Below are positions 18,926 to 26,914 of a stretch of DNA of 64,000 nt, piece after piece. Location: contig JADJZF010000007.1 in NCBI GenBank assembly GCA_016719395.1, positions 1 to 64,000 on the forward strand, given 5' to 3'. Below the pieces are notes generated by a model that worked only from the letters and a program-made list of their open reading frames with translations, searched no databases and was not told the origin of the DNA. The number at the start of each line of letters is the position of its first letter. Position 1 is the stretch's first letter. Made by a program: the position numbers and the translations under genes. Source of the DNA: Candidatus Amarobacter glycogenicus (GTDB lineage: Bacteria > Chloroflexota > Dehalococcoidia > Tepidiformales > Tepidiformaceae).

Positions 18926-20248
18926 CTACTTCCCGTGGAGCAGGTCGATAGCCTTGAACATCTGGATGTCGCCCTGGTCCACGTACTCGTCGTACGTCAT
19001 CGGCAGTTCGATGTCTGGCTTCACTCCGAGGCCCTCGATCTGGTCGCCGTTCGGGGTGAGCCACCTCCCTACAGAGAGGTAGAGGGCGCCACAGCCGTCC
19101 GGGTCGCCGCAGTTCTTCAGCGGCTGAAGCTGGTTCACCGTGCCCTTGCCGAAGCTCCGCACACCAACGATCTGCGCTCGGCCGTTGTCACGAAGCGCTG
19201 CTGCCAGCACTTCAGCGCCGCTGGCGCTCCCGCCGTCCTGCAGGATGACGATCTTGATCTTCGTCGCCGACCCGCCCGGCTTCGCCGACCACGATTTCGA
19301 CTTCCCGTTCGCATCGACCTCCGAGATGATCGTGCCCCCGGCCAGGAATTCGTCCGCAACGTCAACCGTCGCCTGGAGCAAGCCGCCCGGGTTTCCCCGG
19401 AGGTCGAGCACGAGGCCCTTGTATCCCTTGTTCTCGATACCGTTCAGCTTCGCCTTCAGCTCCTGGACCGTGCGGTCATGGAACTGCGAGATGTTGATGT
19501 AGGCGAGGTCCGTGACTTCTTTCCCGTCGCGATCCACCAGCTTCTCGCCGCTTTCCCCAGGGATGATCTCGATCCGGGGCTCGGAGTACACGCTCTCGAT
19601 GGGGATGTTGCCGCGGGTGATCTTGATCGTCTCGATCGTCCCGTCGGTGTGCTTCACTTCCAGCGTGACCGGTGTGCCCTGCTGGCCCCTGATCTTCTGG
19701 ACTGCCTGTTCGGAGGTCCAGCCTTCAGTCGATTCGCCATCGACCTTGAGGACGGTATCTCCCTGGCGGATGCCCGCTTTTTCCGCGGGCGAGTCCCTGA
19801 AGGGCGCGACGATAGTCACGACGCCGGTGGTATCGGAAACACTCGCTCCGATGCCGTCGTAGCTCGAATCCAGGCTGAGCGCGCCCGCCTTGAGTTCCGC
19901 CGGACTCAGGTATTCAGTGTGAGAGTCGTTGAGGGCCGCGATGATCCCGTCGATGGCCGCCTGCTGCAGCGTCTCCTCATCCAGGATCGACTTGTCGACA
20001 TACTGGTTCTTCAGCAGGTCGACTATCTCATCGATGATCGCCGCACCAACGCTGGACCCCGCGGCGCCGGGGGCGGCTACTCCGTTCGAAGGCGCGGACT
20101 GGGAGCCCTCGTCGTGGCGGATGTCCTGGATGCCCCACGCCAGCCCAAAGGCCAGGGTGACCATCGCCAGGACAAGGAAGACGATGACGGCGTTTCGAGC
20201 GAGCCGCTCGCCGAGGCCGGGTTGCGGCTGTTCGCGTGGGATATCCAT
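18926..20248 (-). CDS. S41-family C-terminal processing protease
   Basis: A 440-residue CtpA/Prc-type serine protease. It has an N-terminal membrane anchor (VIVFLVLAMVTLAFGLAWGI, residues 21-40), so the catalytic part is extracytoplasmic. A PDZ domain follows at about 125-205 (GIGASVSDTTGVVTIVAPF, AGIRQGDTVLKVDGE). The peptidase core has LVLDLRGNPGGLLQATVDVA, the catalytic Ser in DGGSASGAEVLAAAL, and the Lys in VRSFGKGTVNQL. The C-terminus carries CGDPDGCGALYLSVGRWLTPNG, with a Cys pair that could form a disulfide. Its position beside smpB/ssrA suggests proteolysis of tagged or misfolded proteins, but that link is inference. Confidence 0.93.
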   Translation of the reverse strand: MDIPREQPQPGLGERLARNAVIVFLVLAMVTLAFGLAWGIQDIRHDEGSQSAPSNGVAAPGAAGSSVGAAIIDEIVDLLKNQYVDKSILDEETLQQAAIDGIIAALNDSHTEYLSPAELKAGALSLDSSYDGIGASVSDTTGVVTIVAPFRDSPAEKAGIRQGDTVLKVDGESTEGWTSEQAVQKIRGQQGTPVTLEVKHTDGTIETIKITRGNIPIESVYSEPRIEIIPGESGEKLVDRDGKEVTDLAYINISQFHDRTVQELKAKLNGIENKGYKGLVLDLRGNPGGLLQATVDVADEFLAGGTIISEVDANGKSKSWSAKPGGSATKIKIVILQDGGSASGAEVLAAALRDNGRAQIVGVRSFGKGTVNQLQPLKNCGDPDGCGALYLSVGRWLTPNGDQIEGLGVKPDIELPMTYDEYVDQGDIQMFKAIDLLHGK

Positions 20249-20271
20249 CAGTCTGGTGGGTGTCCTTTGAA

Positions 20272-20288
20272 CCCCTCGCTGAGAGGGG
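20272..20288 (-). terminator. Short hairpin between the propeller gene and the S41 protease gene
   Basis: CCCCTC-TCAGC-GAGGGG with only TT after it on the minus strand; it lies 24 bases before the protease start. It could be a weak terminator or a leader structure. Confidence 0.3.
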
Positions 20289-20352
20289 GATGTTGCGAGT
20301 GTACAGGGGCAAATTCGGCGGCTTCAATTTCGCGAATTACCCCCCGTTTACC

Positions 20353-21471
20353 TCATGCCCGGTCGAACGCCAGCATCGTCGCCGCACCGAGGTTCTGCGG
20401 GAGCCCCCTGGTCCGGGTATCCCAGGCCCACGCGAAGTCCCCCTGGCCGCCGGAGAACGACGGGTGAGGTCCCTCGGTCAAGGTTCGACCGCAGATCCCA
20501 AACCACCGGCTATCGGCGGACCAGCACGGGTGCGAGACCGCGAATTGGTCGAAGAACCCGATCATCGTCGCGGTGTCTCGGGCCGGGATGAGCGACTCCA
20601 TCGCACCCACGAACCGCCCCCGCGCGTCGTGCAGCCGCGCCTGGAAACGCCCGTCACCGCTGTAGGTGGGATGGAGCGTGACGATCTGTTCTCCGTTCGG
20701 CGCCCACCAGAAAGCGGCAAGCGGCCCCTTCACGAGTCGCCGGGCGCCTTCTTCCCCGGCGAGGGTGACGACTTCGCCGAAGATTCCGGACTCGGGAGAC
20801 GTCGCGACAGCCACCGTCAGTTCTCCGCTCCCGGGACGAAACCCCAGCGCGACGCCGTTCGGGAACGAAGCCGCTCTTGCTGACTCTCCCTGTAGCGTGC
20901 TCGTCATAACATGAACTTGGCCGGCGTCGACCTCGGCCCAGGCGATGGATCCTCCATCGTCACGGACCGCGGGAGTCCGGAATCCCGTCGCGGTCGCCGA
21001 TAGCATCCGCTGGTCGCCGCTCACCGCGTCGAAGGCCGTCAGGCTCGCGCCGTGGTGACACAGCAGCTGGCTGGTGCCCGGCACCCACGCTGGAAACAAC
21101 GGGGAAGCGCTCAGGTGGGTGCGGAAACCGGTTTCGCCGCGCCGCCACGTCCGGAGCGAGAGTGCCTGGCCGTCGGGGACGACATAACATAAGACATCGC
21201 CATCGCCGGCCCACGCGGCGTAGTGCGCCAGCCGCGGCCCGATCAGCGCCGCCGGCCGAGTGTCCGCCCCGGGCACCTCCAGGGCTCCCTCGCGAGCCGT
21301 GTGCTCCAGCCGGGTCTCGAGGTCGACCACCGAGGTGGTCCAACCTCCGTTCCCTGGCGACGCGGTGGGCCAACCACCCTCGAGCCGGTGCTCGTCCGTC
21401 CAGCCCGCCGTTTCATCGAAGCGGCGCACGACCACTCCCGAAGCCTGCCCCGCGGTTGCGACGGTCGTCAT
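20353..21471 (-). CDS. Beta-propeller protein, TolB/WD40-like
   Basis: About 372 aa made of repeated short beta-rich units with the look of TolB/DPP-IV-type propeller blades: HYAAWAGDGDVLCYVVPDGQ, LFPAWVPGTSQLLCHHGAS, ALGFRPGSGELTVAVATS, AFWWAPNGEQIVTLHPTY and HPCWSADSRWFGICGR. There is no signal peptide or catalytic triad, so it is probably cytoplasmic and non-enzymatic. Start placed at ATG 21471. It precedes the S41 protease on the same strand and is divergent from the sigma factor, with the 11-bp repeat array between them. Precise role unknown. Confidence 0.65.
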   Translation of the reverse strand: MTTVATAGQASGVVVRRFDETAGWTDEHRLEGGWPTASPGNGGWTTSVVDLETRLEHTAREGALEVPGADTRPAALIGPRLAHYAAWAGDGDVLCYVVPDGQALSLRTWRRGETGFRTHLSASPLFPAWVPGTSQLLCHHGASLTAFDAVSGDQRMLSATATGFRTPAVRDDGGSIAWAEVDAGQVHVMTSTLQGESARAASFPNGVALGFRPGSGELTVAVATSPESGIFGEVVTLAGEEGARRLVKGPLAAFWWAPNGEQIVTLHPTYSGDGRFQARLHDARGRFVGAMESLIPARDTATMIGFFDQFAVSHPCWSADSRWFGICGRTLTEGPHPSFSGGQGDFAWAWDTRTRGLPQNLGAATMLAFDRA

Positions 21472-21589
21472 TCGACGCCGATTGTCCACTGCACCAGCCG
21501 GGGATGGCCAGAGGGGCGTCGCAGCACCGCGGTGAAACTTCGCACTATATCAGTTATGCAGTTCAGAACGGGCTGGGCCACCTGTAAGG

Positions 21590-21687
21590 GTTCACCCGCC
21601 TGTCACTCAGGGTTTTCCCTTATGTCCTGTCTTGTCACTCAACCATCACGGAGCCGTCACCGATCATGCGTTGTTCTGTCACCGGCC
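21590..21687. promoter_or_regulatory. Array of 11-bp direct repeats (Pho-box-like) upstream of the sigma factor gene
   Basis: Units starting at 21590, 21601, 21612, 21623, 21633, 21644, 21655 and 21677 share a GTTCAC or TGTCAC core: GTTCACCCGCC, TGTCACTCAGG, GTTTTCCCTTA, TGTCCTGTCT, TGTCACTCAAC, CATCACGGAGC, CGTCACCGATC, TGTCACCGGCC. One unit (21666) is degenerate. The 11-bp period and TGTCA core match binding sites of OmpR/PhoB-family regulators. It lies 82 bases upstream of the sigma factor ATG and also 120 bases from the divergent propeller gene. Confidence 0.6.
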
Positions 21688-21768
21688 TGATCTGAACAAT
21701 CGTCTCATCTGATCGACAACCAAGTCAGACCGGTTGCGGTCGGGGTACTTGTTCGGGGGAGCAAGAAA

Positions 21769-22542
21769 ATGCAGTGGCCGTCCTCTAGTGGAGAACCCGT
21801 CCTTGAAGTGAGCGTCACGCCCAGCCGCCTGACGCTCGAAGAGCAGCAACAGCTCGTTATGCAATACGCACCCCTGGTGCGCCGCGTCGCCCGCTCGCTG
21901 CCACTCGAAATCCCTGGCCTCCTCGAATTCGAGGACGCTGTGGGGTACGGAACCTGCGGTCTCGTCGAGGCGGTCCGCCGGTACGACCCCTCGAAGGGCA
22001 CGAACTTCCACGCCTACGCTGTCCAGCGCATTCGAGGGTCCATGATCGACGCCTTCCGGCGCATGGACCGCCTTAGCCGGACGATGCGCCAGAAGGCCCG
22101 CGACGTCCAGCGCGCACAGAGCGAGCTCGAGACGTTGCTCGGCCGGTCGCCCAACGAGCACGAAGCCGCTGCTCATCTCGGCATCTCGATCGACCAGTAC
22201 CGCGACGCCAGTTCGAACTCGCGCTGGGTAACCGTGTCGTTGGACCGGATGCTCGAACGAGACGACGACGGCGACTCTTTCCCGGCGGCGGAAATGCCGA
22301 CGGCAGACGAAGATATCGACTTCACGCGCTCATTCGAAGAGCGTGAGCTCTACGAAGATCTCGCTCGTTCGGTCCAGTCGCTTCCCGACCGTGAGCGACT
22401 GGTAGTGTCTCTCTATTATGTCGAGCATTTGACCATGAAGGACATTGCATCGGTCCTTTCGGTCTCTGAAACACGGGTCTCTCAGCTCCACGCCCAGGCG
22501 GTGAAACGGCTCCGCCGCGCCCTCCTGCGCGAAGCCGCCTGA
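21769..22542 (+). CDS. Alternative sigma factor of the FliA/WhiG type
   Basis: A 257-residue sigma-70 family protein. Region 2 reads QQLVMQYAPLVRRVARSLP, GLLEFEDAVGYGTCGLVEAVRRYDPSKGTNF and HAYAVQRIRGSMIDAFRRMD, the RIRGSMxDxLR-like signature of sigma-28/WhiG. Region 3 follows (LLGRSPNEHEAAAHLGIS), and region 4 is LPDRERLVVSLYYVEHLTMKDIASVLSVSETRVSQ, with the helix-turn-helix. No region 1.1 is present. No flagellar genes are in the window, so a developmental or envelope role is as likely as motility. It ends in an intrinsic terminator and is monocistronic. Confidence 0.92.
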   Translation: MQWPSSSGEPVLEVSVTPSRLTLEEQQQLVMQYAPLVRRVARSLPLEIPGLLEFEDAVGYGTCGLVEAVRRYDPSKGTNFHAYAVQRIRGSMIDAFRRMDRLSRTMRQKARDVQRAQSELETLLGRSPNEHEAAAHLGISIDQYRDASSNSRWVTVSLDRMLERDDDGDSFPAAEMPTADEDIDFTRSFEERELYEDLARSVQSLPDRERLVVSLYYVEHLTMKDIASVLSVSETRVSQLHAQAVKRLRRALLREAA

Positions 22543-22581
22543 ACGAGCTGGGCAAGCGCCTTCCTCTCCGCACTTCACGGC

Positions 22582-22609
22582 GCGCCCGGCTCCTTCGGCC
22601 GGGCGCTTT
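22582..22609 (+). terminator. Intrinsic terminator of the sigma factor gene
   Basis: GCGCCCGGC-TCCTTCG-GCCGGGCGC followed by TTTC, 40 bases after the stop codon. Confidence 0.8.
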
Positions 22610-22797
22610 CGTGTGAGTTCCCGGTGCGGCCTGGCGCCGCGCGGAGTTCGCCACATTTGTGGCCTTCCTGAACACGACTGACCCTATTAGGGAGGCGATC
22701 GCTGCCGAAGATAGTTAATGACACACCGGTAGGACTGCCCCTGGGGCGCTCCCTCCGGTACGACGAGTTCCCGGGCAACGCCGCGGGGACATGGGGG

Positions 22798-23649
22798 ATG
22801 ATGTTTATGGCGGACCGATACGACGAAGGCTTCCGCAGCCAGGTTGCCTTCGTGACTCACACACGCGAGTACCGATCCTCCGAAGTGCTGCCTGCGCTTG
22901 CGCGTCACGGCTTCACCACGACGGAGCGCCCACACGACCGTGAAACCGAACGGCTCATCAGCCAGTTCGACCCGGACCTCGTGGTCCTCGCGGTTGACCC
23001 CCGGCACGATGACGACGTGGCCCTGGTACGCCAGGTTGCGCGCGCTTGCAACGCAGCCGTCCTCGTGATGGCTCCTGGACCGCACACCAGCGGCATGAGC
23101 CTCGCGCTCGAAGCTGGCGCCGATGTCTGCCTGCGGGACACAGACGGCGTTGAACTCCTCAGTGCCCAGCTGAGCGCCCTTGCCCGGCGTAAGGCCCCGG
23201 CCCAGCAAGAAACGCGCGACGACGGCCCGAGCACGATCACCGTGCGCGACCTCGTCCTCGACTTCGACCGCTGCCAGGCCGTCCGCGACGAAGAAACGAT
23301 CCCGCTGACGCCCACCGAGTTCAAGATCCTGGCTTACCTGGCGAAGAACGCCGGCAAGGTCGTCAGCCCGGTCGAGATCCTTCGCGCCGTCCAGGACTAC
23401 ACCTATTCAGACCGCGAAGCGCAGGAGATCGTCAAGGTCTACATCCGCCGCATTCGCCGGAAGGTGGAGCTGGACCCGGCGGAGCCGAGCTACATCGTCA
23501 ACGTTCGAGGCTTCGGCTACATGCTCGAGCGGCGGGGAATCCTCCGCGCGGCTGCCCGCATCGCCGACGCCGCCTATAAACGTCCTGGATGGCGTTTAGA
23601 AGCGCGATACCTTCTGCCATCGGTTTCTGAAACGCCTTTCGACCGCTGA
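22798..23649 (+). CDS. OmpR-type winged-helix regulator with degenerate receiver
   Basis: Residues about 14-130 look like a receiver domain and about 145-245 are an OmpR/PhoB winged helix (IPLTPTEFKILAYLAKNAGKVVSPVEIL and IVKVYIRRIRRKVELD, ending NVRGFGYMLE). In the receiver, the strand DLVVLAVDPRH has Ala where the phosphoacceptor Asp is expected. The switch-Lys position reads CLRDTDGVELL, so Lys is missing too. It therefore probably works without phosphorylation, and no kinase gene adjoins it. The last 35 or so residues after GYMLER exceed the family length and overlap the convergent aldolase gene by 152 bases, so the true stop may lie near 23540 if an indel is present. Confidence 0.83.
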   Translation: MMFMADRYDEGFRSQVAFVTHTREYRSSEVLPALARHGFTTTERPHDRETERLISQFDPDLVVLAVDPRHDDDVALVRQVARACNAAVLVMAPGPHTSGMSLALEAGADVCLRDTDGVELLSAQLSALARRKAPAQQETRDDGPSTITVRDLVLDFDRCQAVRDEETIPLTPTEFKILAYLAKNAGKVVSPVEILRAVQDYTYSDREAQEIVKVYIRRIRRKVELDPAEPSYIVNVRGFGYMLERRGILRAAARIADAAYKRPGWRLEARYLLPSVSETPFDR

Positions 23650-24652
23650 TGAGCCCTGTGCCACCGGCGCGCTTGTTGATGACGGCCGTCTTCACCGCCT
23701 CGGAAAGGTCGCTCTCGCCCGCGCTGGCCCCACCAGAGTTGATCAAGCCGACTCGGCCCATGAAGCCATTCGCCACCTGGTACCGCGCCAGGTCGATCAG
23801 GCTCTCGCTGGCGAGCTTTGTGTACATGCGGTCGTCGCTCTTGCCGTAGCTCACGCCGTTGGCGTTGAGGGCCTTGAAGCCACCGTTCTGTTCGGGCAGC
23901 TTCTGCTTCACAATATCCGCCTGGATCGTGACGCCGAGGTGGTTCGCCTGGCCGGTCAGGTCCGCGGATGTCTCATGGTTGACGCCGTTCACTTTGAACG
24001 AGGGGTTCTGCAGGTAGCACCAGAGTACGGTCGCCATGCCCAGCTCGTGCGCGTAGGCAAACGTCTTTGCGACTTCGACGATCTGACGGCCACTCTCTTC
24101 GCTCCCGAAGTAGATGGTTGCACCGACTGCGGCCGCACCCATGTTCCATGCCTCTTTCACCGTCCCGAACATGATCTGGTCGAACTTGTTCGGGTACGTC
24201 AGGAGCTCGTTGTGGTTCACCTTGACGATGAACGGGATCCGGTGGGCGTACTTGCGCGCTACCGAGCCCAGCACGCCGTATGTCGAAGCCACGGCGTTGC
24301 AGCCCCCCTCCATCGCGAGCCGCACGATGTTCTCGGGGTCGAAGTAAGCCGGGTTCTTCGCGAACGAAGCGCCCCCAGAGTGCTCGATCCCCTGGTCGAC
24401 CGGGAGGATTGAAACGTAACCGCTTCCCGCCAGACGGCCATGGCCGGCGATCGCCTGCAGGTTCCGCAAGACCTGTGGAGTGCGGTCGCTCCCGGCCCAA
24501 ACGCGGTCCACAAAGTCTGGCCCCGGCAGATGAAGACTTTCGCGGGGAATGGTCTGGCACTGGTGGCTCAGGAGGGTGTTCGCATCCTCCCCGAGGAGGT
24601 CGGCGATTCCCGAAAGGCTCAAACCGCGAGCCGGCGCTTCAGCGAGTACCAT
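23498..24652 (-). CDS. fbaB: Class I fructose-bisphosphate aldolase, DhnA/FbaB type
   Basis: A TIM-barrel Schiff-base aldolase that cleaves fructose-1,6-bisphosphate. It has GYVSILPVDQGIEHSGGASF (about 86-105), PFIVKVNHNELLTYP with the DhnA-type Lys region, FGSEESGRQIVEVAKTFAYA, and INSGGASAGESDLSEAVKTAV. The Lys of TAVINKRAGGTGLISGRKAF lies near the phosphate-binding loop. The normal C-terminus would be about LLNAIQDVY; here the frame runs on for some 30 Arg/Pro-rich residues into the convergent regulator gene, probably because of an indel near 23580. Start ATG 24652. Confidence 0.92.
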   Translation of the reverse strand: MVLAEAPARGLSLSGIADLLGEDANTLLSHQCQTIPRESLHLPGPDFVDRVWAGSDRTPQVLRNLQAIAGHGRLAGSGYVSILPVDQGIEHSGGASFAKNPAYFDPENIVRLAMEGGCNAVASTYGVLGSVARKYAHRIPFIVKVNHNELLTYPNKFDQIMFGTVKEAWNMGAAAVGATIYFGSEESGRQIVEVAKTFAYAHELGMATVLWCYLQNPSFKVNGVNHETSADLTGQANHLGVTIQADIVKQKLPEQNGGFKALNANGVSYGKSDDRMYTKLASESLIDLARYQVANGFMGRVGLINSGGASAGESDLSEAVKTAVINKRAGGTGLISGRKAFQKPMAEGIALLNAIQDVYRRRRRCGQPRGGFPAARACSRSLER

Positions 24653-24874
24653 CTAAATCCCTCGAAACAAACGTGGGCGCCACGTGGGTCCCGAAAACGA
24701 ATCATACCCCCATTCCGCCAGAACACCCATCGAGTCCGGGTCCCAGCGCAGCCGCGAAGAGCCTCACTCAATGCGGGAGCCAGGCGCCGGCACGGTGTCG
24801 AGAGATGTATCTTTACCTTTACTTCGGAGCCGCCCGACTACGGTGGTTCCAAGACCTGAGCGAGGAGTTCGACC

Positions 24875-25537
24875 ATGCGCGTACTCGTTGTCGAAGACGA
24901 AGATGCAATCGCCAGCGCCATCGAGCGCGGCCTGACTAAGCAGGGCTACGCCGTTGATGTCGCTCACGACGGTGCCGAGGCACTCGACAAGGCAACCGTC
25001 AACACCTACGACGTCATCTGCCTGGACCTCAACCTTCCCCGGGTGGACGGTCTCGAAGTCTGCCGCCGCCTCCGCGAAGATCGCTTCGCTGGCGGGATCA
25101 TTATGTTGACTGCCCGCAGCTCCATCCGCGAGCGAATCGAAGGCCTCGACTACGGCGCCGACGACTATCTCGTCAAACCGTTCGCTTTCAGTGAGCTTGC
25201 CGCCCGCATCCGGGCAATCACGCGCCGCGAAGGCGGCCTGCGCGAGCCCGTCATCGACACCCGCGGCCTCGAGTTGGACCCCAACACGAACCGGGCCAAA
25301 CGGGAAGGACGGGACATTCACCTGACTCCGAAGGAGTTCGCGCTCGTCTACTACCTTGCTCGCAACGAGGGCCGCGCAGTCCCCCAGGAAGAGCTCCTGG
25401 AGCACATCTGGGACGAACACGCGAACCCCTTCACCCAGACGGTGAAGGTGCACATGAACAACCTGCGCCGCAAGCTGAATGAGGGCTTCGACGATCAGCT
25501 CATCGAGACCATCCGTGGAAAGGGGTACGTTCTCTAG
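24875..25537 (+). CDS. OmpR-family response regulator
   Basis: A 220-residue canonical regulator. Receiver: acidic pocket VVEDEDAIA, phosphoacceptor Asp in DVICLDLNLPRVDGLE (about residue 51), Thr in IIMLTARSS and Lys in DYLVKPF. The winged-helix domain covers about 125-220 (IHLTPKEFALVYYLARNEGRAV, VKVHMNNLRRKLNEG, IRGKGYVL). It is followed by its sensor kinase one base after the stop, and resembles PrrA/MprA-type systems. Unlike the regulator at 22798, all phosphorylation residues are present. Confidence 0.95.
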   Translation: MRVLVVEDEDAIASAIERGLTKQGYAVDVAHDGAEALDKATVNTYDVICLDLNLPRVDGLEVCRRLREDRFAGGIIMLTARSSIRERIEGLDYGADDYLVKPFAFSELAARIRAITRREGGLREPVIDTRGLELDPNTNRAKREGRDIHLTPKEFALVYYLARNEGRAVPQEELLEHIWDEHANPFTQTVKVHMNNLRRKLNEGFDDQLIETIRGKGYVL

Positions 25538-25538
25538 G

Positions 25539-26798
25539 GTGCATATTCCCGCGTTCACCCGGAGCATCCGCTTCCGGCTCACCGTCTGGTACTCCAGCCT
25601 TCTCCTCGTGTTCGGGGTCGCTTTCGTGCTGGCCCTCAACATCGCGGTGCGGCTCGACCAGCCGCGGGTGGTCAGCATCGAGAACATCCTCGCAGAACAG
25701 TACGCACCCGAGGCTCCGGGACCCGGTGGGGCGTTAACGGGTCCGCGACGGACCATCACCCCGGGGCTCCTCGTCCGTGACGCCGAGGACCAGATCTACT
25801 CCGAGAACCTCGACCGTCTCCGGCTCTGGTCGCTCTTCAGCGTGGTTGGGCTCGCGGTCGCGTCCGGTGTCGGTGGTTATGTCCTATCCGGCATGATGCT
25901 CCGCCCCGTGCGAGACATCACCGAGGCCGCGGCTGAAATCACCGCCTCCAACCTTGGTAAACGCATCAACTACGAAGGCCCCAAAGACGAACTCTGGGCC
26001 CTCTCCCAAACGTTCGACTCGATGGTTGACCGGCTCGAGCATTCCTTTGAGCGTCAGCGCCAATTCGTCCAGGACGCCTCCCACGAACTCCGGACGCCCC
26101 TCGCCGCAATCCGGACGAACATCGAGGTCACGGAGATGGATCCGGATGCGAGCGTTGAGGAATACCAGGACCTCCTCGCCACAATCAAGGGCCAGACCGA
26201 CCGGCTGACTCGTCTCAGCGAAGACCTCTTGCTCCTGACCAGGGAAGACCACGACCGTCCCGAACGCGAACCGGTCGAGCTCGGAACAATCGCCCGGGAG
26301 GTCATCCGCGAAATGCAGCCGGTCGCCCAATCCCGGAACGTCTCCTTGAACGTCACTTCGGCCGACGGCATCGAGGTCGTCACCAACCCGGACCTGCTCT
26401 ACCGCAGCGTCCTGAACCTCGTGGACAACGCCATCAAGTACTCTGGCGAAGGAAGCGCGGTCACCGTCCGCACACGGCAGGAAAGTGCCAGCGCACTGAT
26501 CGAAGTCGCGGACAACGGTGCCGGCATCCCTCCTGAGAACCTTGGACGCATCTTCGACCGTTTCTACCGCGTCGACCGTGGTCGGAGCCGCCGCGAAGGT
26601 GGCACGGGCCTCGGCCTGGCGATCGTGAAGGAGCTGGTCGAGTCCCTCGGAGGAACCGTAAACGTCTCCTCGGACGTCGGGAAGGGCACGGCCTTCACTA
26701 TCGCCTTACCGGCTTCACGACCGCTCGGGCGCACCGAGCGAAGCGAGGCAATCGCCTCTGCCGAAACGGCACTGTCCATCTCGGCCGGGCAAGGTTGA
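25539..26798 (+). CDS. Sensor histidine kinase, HAMP-HisKA type
   Basis: A 419-residue membrane kinase paired with the preceding regulator. It has TM1 (LTVWYSSLLLVFGVAFVLAL), a short periplasmic loop of about 70 residues, TM2 (LFSVVGLAVASGVGGYVL), HAMP (MLRPVRDITEAAAEI), the H-box QDASHELRTPLAAIRTN, N-box NLVDNAIKYS, and G-boxes VADNGAGIPPE and GGTGLGLAIVKELVE. GTG 25539 is chosen as start because it is one base after the regulator stop with AAAGGGG upstream; ATG-like starts further in would remove TM1. The signal is unknown; the small sensor loop argues for an envelope or membrane signal. Confidence 0.93.
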   Translation: MHIPAFTRSIRFRLTVWYSSLLLVFGVAFVLALNIAVRLDQPRVVSIENILAEQYAPEAPGPGGALTGPRRTITPGLLVRDAEDQIYSENLDRLRLWSLFSVVGLAVASGVGGYVLSGMMLRPVRDITEAAAEITASNLGKRINYEGPKDELWALSQTFDSMVDRLEHSFERQRQFVQDASHELRTPLAAIRTNIEVTEMDPDASVEEYQDLLATIKGQTDRLTRLSEDLLLLTREDHDRPEREPVELGTIAREVIREMQPVAQSRNVSLNVTSADGIEVVTNPDLLYRSVLNLVDNAIKYSGEGSAVTVRTRQESASALIEVADNGAGIPPENLGRIFDRFYRVDRGRSRREGGTGLGLAIVKELVESLGGTVNVSSDVGKGTAFTIALPASRPLGRTERSEAIASAETALSISAGQG

Positions 26799-26914
26799 CC
26801 CCCACCCGGTGCGAACGTACGTTGAGCTTTCGTATACCCGCGCCCGCGAGGTAAGCAGACGTACCGCGCAGCGAGTCGGTACGTGGCCTACTTAGTTGCG
26901 GAGGGAACCACAGG

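Noticed and set aside
18899..20467. Plus-strand open frame of about 520 codons opposite the S41 protease
   Set aside because: Shadow of a clear protease; sequence is low-complexity and family-less.
22660..22797. Palindrome GCGATCGC near 22696 as a regulatory site
   Set aside because: A single short palindrome of common composition; no second copy close by and no link to a known regulator.
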